Positions 56,929 to 64,000 of a DNA stretch of 64,000 bases are shown here, piece after piece. The DNA is taken from positions 434,001-498,000 of the forward strand of contig NW_020194557.1 in the NCBI RefSeq assembly GCF_002865645.1, read 5' to 3'. A model generated the notes under the pieces. The model was given only the letters and a program-made list of their open reading frames with translations, searched no databases and was not told the DNA's origin. A program made the translations under genes and the position numbers. How positions within the stretch are numbered: the stretch's first letter is position 1; every line of letters starts with the position of its first letter. This DNA comes from Hyaloscypha bicolor E (lineage: Eukaryota > Ascomycota > Leotiomycetes > Helotiales > Hyaloscyphaceae).

Positions 56929-59604
56929 ATGTCATCGAAAATTTCAACGTCGAGCTTCCCGGTCAAGGTTTTGACTAAGTCAGGAACAGAAGGACCACTA
57001 CCTTCAACCATTCAACTCTCCACCTCCCATGGTGGGGTCTCAGAGATTATCCTCGATTATGGACGAGCCGTGGGAGGAATTCCATTCTTCGAGACTGCGA
57101 ATGTGGGAAGTGAAGGTGTAGCAACCTTGGAAATAATATACAGTGAGACAAGAGCAGGAGTTGACAAGGAAAAAGGTATACCAACTACTTTCGAAACCGA
57201 GTTCCTTGCTAACTCCCAGCAGGCGATGGACCATTCCTGTTATTTTCCAACGCAATGGACACATACAGAGTCAACACACATTCATTCACGCCTTCCCAAG
57301 AGACTGCGTATGTGGAAACAAGATTCGCTCAAAAATCTCAAAGATTCCAGAAACTCGTCCTTAAATCGCCAAACTCCTCGATCATATTTTCCTCCATCGG
57401 TTTCCGACATCAAAGGCCGGCAGCCGTCCCCAAAAGCACCTTCAAGTGCTCAAACGAGCTGCTCAATAGGATTTGGGATGACGGAGCTCGAACAGTTGAT
57501 ATGTGTACCGTGGACGCCGGAGAGACCGCTGAAGCATGGGATATTACCGAGGAGGGAACGAGGATAAATGGCCAACATTGGGCTCCTTGCCGTTTTGGAA
57601 CACGTTGGGAAGATAAAGTGGTTGAATTTGAAGTGAAGATCGAGTCTGGTGGGGCGAGTTGGGGTGTTCACATGGTTGCGAATGGCCTCATTTTCTGTCT
57701 GGATGTGGCGACGCGGTCTTTGGCTGCTGTGGAAGGACTTTCCAATACTGATGGGATATTCCCTCCGATACCTCGGGGGAGTTGGACTTTGCCGCAGCTT
57801 GATCTTAATGATTGGTTGAAGGTGAAGATTATTGCTCTTGGAGATTCTGTCGATGTCGAAATCGAAGGCCAGAAAGTAGCGAGTGTGACTGGGCTAAAGT
57901 TGCATCCGATTCTTGGAGGAAACAACAACAGTGGCTCAATTGCATTTGGTGGGCCAGCACACTACACTGCCGCATATCGATCACTGCTTGTGAAAGATAC
58001 AGAAGACAACATCCTTTACAAAAACAGCTTTCTAGTGGCAGACAAGGAGCGAACATTTGCTGATTTTTCAGTGGGCACAAATCCGCTGGTTTGTACGATA
58101 GACGGGGCCAAAAGAGATCGAGCATGTTTCTCGGGAGACCTTTTTGTAATGGGACGCTCTATAGCCTACTCGACTGCACGACTTGATGCTATCCTTGGAA
58201 GTATCACTCTACTGTCAAGTCACCAGACTTCTGGGGGGTATATTGGCAGCTTATGCCCCATCCAAGCGCCTGTTCATGAAGAAATTGACATGGAGCCTCC
58301 AACTTATGCATTCTACTCCCTCAGTTATGCGCTGGCATTGGTGGTGGTCACCAAAGAATACTGGATGCAGTCTGGTGACTCCACTACCGTGAATAATATT
58401 TGGGGTCGATTTGAAAAGTTGATCACTTTTGCTGAGAGATTCAAGGACAAAAGGGGTCTCATTGTTGCTCCTCCACCATTATCCAGTAAGTGATTTCTTT
58501 CGTGGGAATTTTCCTGGTGACGTTCACTAACACTTCCCAGTGGACTGGCTCCCACTTGGTGGGCCGCATTTTGGTGCTTCTGGAAAGATAAACCTCGCCT
58601 TCTACGATGCCTTACAATCCATGAGCCAGATGAGTGCTTCCATTGGAATCAATGATACGTTCGCTACTCGTGCTGAAGATCTGAGAAAGTCCATCGTTTC
58701 CCACTTGTGGAACGAAGAAGCCGGTATATTACGCATGACCGATACTGTATCGCCGAGTGGAATATGCCAAGATATCAACGCATACAGCACCACTCTAGAC
58801 ATCTCACCTTCTCATTCGAACACAACCAAAATTCTTGCGTCTGCGGACCAGCCTCCCTTCGCCTTTCAAAATTTGGAAAGATGGGACAACAACAAGATCA
58901 TAAGTCCGTATTCCTGCGGCTTTGCTGCCGAAGCACTCTTCATTCGAAGCGAGGGCGTGAAGGCAGTACAATTGATTGAGATGGTGTGGGGAGACATGTC
59001 CAACCCGGCAAATCCGAACTATTCAGGAGGTCATTGGGAAGCCATGGACGAGAATGGAAGCCCTGTTCATGACGACACCTCTCTCATCCATGGTTGGTCA
59101 ACCTGGCCAGTCTTCCTACTTCCCAAATACTTGGCTGGTCTCGAGCCACTTGAGCCAGGGTGGGTGAAGTGGAAGGTTCAGCCTGTTCTCGCGGGTCTCG
59201 AGTCTGTTGATGTTCAGCTCTCCACTCCAGCTGGGATTATTGCTGTTTCGTTATATATCCAGGAAGCGCAAAGAACTGGCGAGATTATTCTTGATGTTCC
59301 AAAAGAGACGACATGTGAGATTTCCCCGCCACTTGGATGGCAAATCTCGGAATCTGCGGGGGAGTATGACGTCTTCTCCAGAGAAAACAAAGTTTTGATA
59401 AGACAAGGAGGGAAACTGGCAATAAAAATCCACAAAGGCACTCCAAGCACTTCATCGAATAGTTTGAGAAAACCAGCGACTTCAAGCAACGAAAAGGGGA
59501 ATGCAGAAGTCGTCGAAGATGTTGAAGATTCTGAGCGAGTAATTGATCAGATGGGCAATGGCTTCAGAGCATTTTTGAATTTATTATTTGGCAAGTGTTT
59601 CTAA
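56929..59604 (+). CDS. GH78-like alpha-L-rhamnosidase, intracellular form
   Basis: There are three exons: 56929-57175, 57223-58485 and 58541-59604, giving 857 residues. The first join gives EKGDGPFLLFSNAMDTYRV and the second PPLSSMDWLPLGGPHFGAS, both matching the family. The order is an N-terminal beta-sandwich (EIILDYGRAVGGIPFFE), a central lectin-like sandwich (VVEFEVKIESGGASWGVH ... NSGSIAFGG), the six-hairpin catalytic domain (GAKRDRACFSGDL with acidic residues, GYIGSLCPIQAP, GICQDINAYS, GGHWEAM near 666, HGWSTWPVFLLPKYL) and a C-terminal sandwich. The start MSSKISTSSFP follows the last upstream stop signals and has no signal peptide. The enzyme removes terminal alpha-L-rhamnose from plant glycosides. 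It lies in line with GH43, pointing to a joint catabolic role. Confidence 0.9.
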
Positions 59605-59769
59605 TTCTGTTGTCCAACAAAGAGGGACAGGGGTCTCTCTTATCTAGGAAGGATAGATCCAGTCAATGATCAAAAAATATGTGAGCGGGAAGGTGCATAG
59701 AAAGGGTTTGGCTCGCACGTGACCTGGCCACTGTTAAAATTACGCCGTCCGTTTGCACCCTCCAAAACT

Positions 59770-60207
59770 TTAAGACTTCAACAACATTGCAATATCTCTG
59801 CCCTGAAATACAAACTCCAAAAGGCGATGGTACGCTGGTACCTTCGGCGATACGCCTCGATTTCCTGACGCCCCTGGCATTTTCGCCTCTGTAACAGCGA
59901 CAAACTCGGGAAGCTGAATATCGAACCACCTGACCGTTGCTGCAGGCAAAGTCCGGAGAACGACCTGGAATTGAGGTTTTCCGAAGACTTGAGTAACTAT
60001 TGTGGCAAATCCACCCACGAGTTGTACTTCTGGAAAAGCGTCTCGCACAATCGAACGGTTTTTCCGTTTCCTGCTCCTCGTACGGGTGCTGTCTACTTTG
60101 CAAACCGATCACACCTCCACAACTTCCAGCTGTCAGGGGGCAACAACGGTGTCCACACCCAATCTTATACCGCGTTCCAGCGAAGTCGATCCTTCTGACT
60201 CGCTCAT
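59770..60207 (-). CDS. Small basic protein, unknown function (tentative)
   Basis: I predict two exons, 60159-60207 (MSESEGSTSLERGIRL) and 59770-60095, with a 63-nt intron (donor GTGTGG, acceptor GCAAAG), giving 124 residues. After a basic stretch (RTRSRKRKNRS) comes a regular hydrophobic pattern (PEVQLVGGFATIVTQVFG, FQVVLRTLP, VRWFDIQLPEFVAV) ending in FVFQGRDIAMLLKS. I do not recognise it. The start lies 115 bases from the divergent RNase H start, a typical bidirectional spacing. The intron ends are weak and the competing frame (59663-60112) is also open, so the model may be wrong. Confidence 0.35.
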
Positions 60208-60322
60208 TTCGCTGAGAGACTTGCGAATACCTGTAAGTTCTTCGCGCTTGATGGAGTGAAGAGTCAACTCACCGGCTGGTCAGGCTTCGGGACAACTCTC
60301 GGTTTCAGCCGCTCACACCAAA

Positions 60323-60808
60323 ATGGTGTACATCATGGAGATCTACATTGACGGTGGATGTAGAGGCAATGGGCGGCCAGATTCCATTGGTGCTGCCGCT
60401 GCGGTATTCAAGGATAGAAACGGAGGAGGCATTACCTGGACAAAAGTCTTACCCGACTGGCCATCGCCAACAAACCAAAGGGCAGAAATCACCGCCGTAA
60501 TTGTCGCATTGGAACAAGTTCTTGAAAAATATGACGAACTCACTTTCGATCCTCGCCTGAGGGTCAAAATCTTCTCGGATTCGCGATACGTAATCGGATG
60601 TATGACTGACTGGGTCTACAAGTGGTGCCGTAACGGTTGGAGAAATGCTGCAGGGAATGAGGTTGCAAACCGAGATCTCATTGAGAAGGCCTCGGATCTC
60701 GATGATAGAGTGAAAGAGCTGGGTTCTGTGGAATACATCTGGATCCCCCGAGCGGAGAATCAGGAAGCAGATGAGGCTTGTAATGAGGCCATGGACAATG
60801 CGTATTGA
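60323..60808 (+). CDS. Ribonuclease H1
   Basis: This is a single exon of 161 residues. The four catalytic carboxylates of type 1 RNase H are visible: Asp10 in IYIDGGCRGNG, Glu55 in NQRAEITAV, Asp86 in FSDSRYVI and Asp150 in ENQEADEACNEAM. The basic handle (VYKWCRNGWRNAAGNEVANRDL) is present. The enzyme cuts the RNA strand of RNA:DNA hybrids. The length is the bare catalytic domain, without the hybrid-binding domain or a targeting sequence, unlike the longer eukaryotic RNase H1, so this is probably one of the short fungal paralogues. The start could also be ATG 60335 (MEIYIDGG). Retroelement origin is unlikely because no other retroelement domains flank it. Confidence 0.92.
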   Translation: MVYIMEIYIDGGCRGNGRPDSIGAAAAVFKDRNGGGITWTKVLPDWPSPTNQRAEITAVIVALEQVLEKYDELTFDPRLRVKIFSDSRYVIGCMTDWVYKWCRNGWRNAAGNEVANRDLIEKASDLDDRVKELGSVEYIWIPRAENQEADEACNEAMDNAY

Positions 60809-61878
60809 ACCCATTGTTCACCATAGAAGTTAAGGTATCCGCCTTTCTATGAGCGTTATGGATTGGTTCTGAAACTCTTTTGCTTGCTGGCTGTATGTTT
60901 TAAATCAATCACTATGCGTTTGTTCGAAATTATTGTGTTTTTAGCAAGTCTCGCGGCGTCTCATCCCAGACCGCCCTAGCAAGCAGAGGCGAAAGTGCCA
61001 AAACCTCTTTTATTTCTAGCAGTTCCATATTACTCCATAAATCGTAATATTATAACTGAAAACGTAAAAATAAAAACGCTCTTACTAATGAATACTCTAA
61101 GACTATAAGAGAATTTATAATTAGAAGAATAAGAGAGAAGTTACTAGTCATTTAATTATCTTTAAAAAATACTAATAAATTTATATCTTCTTCTTTTTAC
61201 GTAATAATTATAAATCAAATCAAGTTAAAATCCTCCTAATCAAATCGCAGTTAATTATAATCAATTAGCTTTGATTATTTTTTGACAATCTGTGCTAGAG
61301 CGAGCATTTACTAATAAGGGTGGTTTCCAGTTTCGGCAAGACAAATAGAGATCGAGTCAATCAGAGGCTGGTTAGGGTTGTATGACTTGAAGCAACGTGT
61401 TTAGATGTTCTCCCAACTTGTCAAATAGACCTGAGCATATACCCAGCGGATTCAATGCTCGCTTTCTAAATAAATTTGTTATTGTATGAGCAGTTAATAC
61501 TTGCGTGATGTCTTTCCATTCAGTGGTACTTGGTGCTTACATTGAACCGAAGCTCTTTTCAAATTTCAACACGCCTAACCCCTATTCAGGGGGCCTCTCT
61601 TTGCGCTGTGGGCTGAACGGCTGCCCCATGGATCTTCCCCACATTCCCTCGGGAGAGCTCTACCCGATGACTTTTAGGGGCCTCTCCACTAAAGCGGAGA
61701 CGAGTCAGGCCTTAACCGAGACCCCAGCTTTGCCACCTCAACCTCCTAAAATCCTTTGCTGGATCTTTCCCCCAACGTCGGGCCATTCTCGTTCGAGGCC
61801 TTGCATGAATCTTACTTGGATATACGTGACAAGGCCCCTTAAAAGACCTCTGCCTCAAGACCTCTTCTGTTTATCCTA
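60809..61878. other. Intergenic region with an AT-rich patch
   Basis: 61010-61300 is AT-rich, with TAATTAT and ATCAAATC words, possibly a small degraded element. The frame at 61505-61878 ends one base before the zinc-finger start and looks like promoter or leader sequence. No gene is supported. Confidence 0.4.
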
Positions 61879-62821
61879 ATGCCTCGACAGACAAGAGAAT
61901 CAACGCAGCGAACGAAACCAGTTTTGGGGGCGACTCCATTGACTGGCGGCGTCTCGACGTCCGCTGCGGGAAGTCCAGCTGCCTTGGGCTCTCTGCAATC
62001 TCTGGAGAAATCGGCAGCGAAATCCGGCACTAAACACTTTCGGTGTGATAGGTGCTCTAGATCGTTCACTCGGCGTGAGAACCTGGTTCGTCATGCCAAT
62101 AGTCGCAAGGCCCCTTCTCACCTAGCTGCCCTTGAACTTCCAATTTCGAACATGCATCTGTTCACTTATGAGTACAAGCTGATCATCGTTAGATGACTAT
62201 GCTAAATACCATCAGTGCGGCATATGCGGGAAAGGCTTCTCGCGACGTGACATACTTTCTAGACATGAAGCGGGGCACGAAAGATGGGACCAACAGAATC
62301 CATCAGTCTCGTATTCGGGTGGCCCAAGAAAGAGAAGGAGGGTTGCCTTTGGAGATGACGCCACGAGCTCTACGGAGACGGTGGACCCCAGCCCTGAAGT
62401 TGACGAACACGAAGCGACAGAGCAGGATGCGTGGAATCAAAATCAACAACAACTTGTTTCGCCAGGCTTTGCAACACTTGCCGGTGTATCTGTGCATGCT
62501 GCCTATCAGTTTAACCACTCCACTGGTCAGCAACGTACGATTGTTGACCAAAATTCCAACTCACTCCCGCGTATCTCAGACGCCCGACTGCCATTGTATG
62601 GTCCTCACGGCAATCCAGGGACCTCAAGCCATTTCCAACCTCTTCGACAGCCATTTGCAGATGTCCCAAGTGACTGTGGAGATGTGCCGTCACCTCTTAC
62701 CTCCTTCGACTTCTCCGCATTTCTCTTACCTCCGTCCGAAGTTGAAGCTTCAGGATTCTCCTTGCTAGGTAATCACGAGGGAATCTCGCTTAGCCTTACT
62801 CAGATAGCAACTTCTCGCTAG
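61879..62821 (+). CDS. C2H2 zinc-finger transcription factor, 3' part eroded
   Basis: Exon 1 (61879-62101) from ATG 61879 ends in a first finger (FRCDRCSRSFTRRENLVRH). Exon 2 from about 62193 continues with a complete second finger (HQCGICGKGFSRRDILSRHEAGH), a nuclear-localisation-like RKRRRVAF, and a Ser/Gln-rich region with a short Phe/Leu-rich patch (FDFSAFLLPPSE). This is the two-finger arrangement of many fungal regulators. The donor GTCGCA is weak, and the second His of finger 1 is not clearly placed. After the stop at 62821 coding-like sequence goes on in another frame (FQHAQQSGSNTYINQFSSSI from about 62850, SKRKQPAFGQPVHDSWTPE to about 62990). So the original protein was probably longer and has been truncated by a frameshift next to the RIP block. 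Confidence 0.6.
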
Positions 62822-63040
62822 ACAGAATTCATCAAGCTTCACAATACACTCAAGATTCCAGCATGCCCAGCAATCTGGTAGCAATACCTATATAAACCAG
62901 TTTTCTTCTTCGATTCCATCGAAAAGAAAGCAGCCAGCCTTCGGGCAACCAGTTCACGATTCGTGGACGCCAGAATCCTTTAATTTAACCAGATTCGATT
63001 CAGACCTCCGCTTCCGCTGCGACCGAGGTATCGCTTCGGT
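62822..63040 (+). pseudogene. Probable former C-terminal part of the C2H2 factor
   Basis: A frame open from about 62802 to 63090 reads as Ser/Gln-rich coding sequence (TYINQFSSSIPSKRKQP, LTRFDSDLRFRCDRG) and follows directly on the zinc-finger gene. Reaching it from the upstream exon requires a frame change near 62871 or an unrecognised intron. Beyond 63040 the sequence turns AT-rich. Confidence 0.35.
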
Positions 63041-64000
63041 GAGTCATTACCAAACCAAACCAAAGATACTTTACCTTAATACGATTTAACTATTACTAAT
63101 CCTCGTTTTTCATTATTCTACGGGTATCTCTATTAAATAGGATCCCTATAGCCTCGGATTCTATCGACTCCAATTAGTTTCCCAGTCTGCAAGTACCTAT
63201 ATTACCCTCTAGTATTCCTTACTAATTAGCGAACCTTTCCGTATATTAGGAGCCGCTAATCTCGTAGCCTAACTCAAGGCCTTCTGCAAAACCGGCTACG
63301 ATTTTGCAAGCTATATCTCTCCAGGAACCTTTGCGGCAATTAAATAAATTAGTAGAGAAATCGAGAGAAATCCCTTTCCTATATAATTACAAACCCGGGC
63401 TAGATCGGAAAGTATCCCGGATTTAGTAATATAATTTCCAGAAGCCTGGATTTATATAAAAGCTATATTCAGAACTACTATTTACAGATTCGAATACCTT
63501 CTCAATCTCAAACCTGTATCTTTAGATTCTAGTAATTCAGGGTTTAATAGACTATTAAATCAGAAAACCCCTTTAGGATTTACCCCGGCTAGTACCCCCG
63601 AAACTCTAGAAGAAAGCCCACTAATTAATAATCCTTACGAGGACCTAATTAAAAACATAAGTAGATATAGTACTAGAGGAAATAGAAGTAACCAGAATCC
63701 GAATAATCCTGTTCCTGGAATTCTGCTATAGATAAATCCTAATAATTAGTAAGCTATTACTTTAATAGCTACAAATATTATTTACTAGTTTTAATAAAAT
63801 AATGCCGCCGCTATTACTTTATAGTAAGAACCCTAGTAGAACTAGAACCAAAATACCTATATCCGGCTAGAGAATATCGGAGTTTTTAATTCAGATCCAA
63901 AGGATATTAAGGTTAATAGTTCAGGAATTATTAGTATTAGAAAGCTTATAGTATATACTAATATTTATACTTTTATAAATAGAATTCGGGAAATTATAAC
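63041..64000. repeat. AT-rich RIP-degraded repeat block with coding remnants
   Basis: The A+T content rises sharply and runs to the window end. Remnants of a plus-strand frame survive, for example an 80-codon stretch from about 63489 to 63730 (RFEYLLNLKPVSLD, TPLGFTPASTPETLEES, NPYEDLIKN) with TAG stops where CAG would fit. This resembles a transposon gene altered by RIP. The element type is not identifiable here and its other end is outside the window. Confidence 0.65.

Noticed and set aside
59663..60112. 149-codon minus frame next to RNase H
   Set aside because: The alternative frame at 59770-60095 has a more protein-like hydrophobic pattern; the two cannot both be coding.
60323..60808. 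RNase H as a retrotransposon fragment
   Set aside because: It is a complete stand-alone domain with normal composition and no reverse transcriptase or integrase nearby.

Overview
This is a nuclear window from a filamentous ascomycete (Pezizomycotina). The evidence is genes with short introns (mostly 47-91 nt) carrying CTAAC-like branch points, Zn2Cys6 and C2H2 regulators, fungal-only families (Clr5, 2EXR, SidF/SidL), and very AT-rich blocks in which transposon frames are riddled with TAG/TAA stops, as expected from repeat-induced point mutation (RIP). A Leotiomycete is my best guess from gene resemblance, but that is inference only. Several start sites and splice sites below were chosen by hand from reading frame and family resemblance.

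Layout. 1-2335 is an AT-rich RIP-degraded repeat. 2336-8230 is sparse: one membrane-anchored unknown gene (3924-4738), a wrecked alpha/beta-hydrolase gene (about 5370-6233) and a low-complexity tract with CATATGC repeats and a telomere-like stretch. 8231-21248 is a housekeeping and fungal-specific block: a Clr5-domain gene with an in-frame stop, a 595-residue unknown protein, TFIIH subunit Tfb1 and 2-oxoglutarate dehydrogenase E1 sharing a 346-bp divergent promoter, and a 2EXR-domain protein. 21250-26660 is a transposon-rich insert whose core is a complete hAT element (22559-25539) with perfect 17-bp terminal inverted repeats, a perfect 8-bp target duplication and a RIP-mutated transposase.

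26765-37678 holds an APH-like kinase, the mitochondrial calcium uniporter MCU, an unknown four-exon gene and a siderophore acyltransferase (SidF/SidL) with an upstream ATCAGATAA, which matches the iron regulator SreA consensus. 38097-40232 has two degraded Ser/Thr-rich single-pass membrane genes.

41445-59604 reads as a carbohydrate-use island. It has a maltose-permease-type MFS transporter divergent from a Zn2Cys6 regulator, a catalase, and then a tight group of MFS sugar transporter, GH43 and GH78 enzymes. Neither glycosidase shows a signal peptide, so I infer that glycosides are imported and then cleaved inside the cell. The two intergenic regions of this group share GTGGAC-type elements, including perfect inverted repeats and an identical 11-mer, a candidate common operator. 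The GH43 gene carries a nonsense codon that a downstream 3' splice site could bypass.

60207-64000 has a small unknown gene divergent from RNase H1, a C2H2 zinc-finger gene eroding into a second RIP block, and that block itself.

The most unusual observations are the shared operator candidate in the import-and-cleave cluster, the catalase intron starting with AT, two CpA-to-TpA nonsense codons in otherwise intact genes, and the hAT element with its arrays of TTCGATCGAA-like palindromes.
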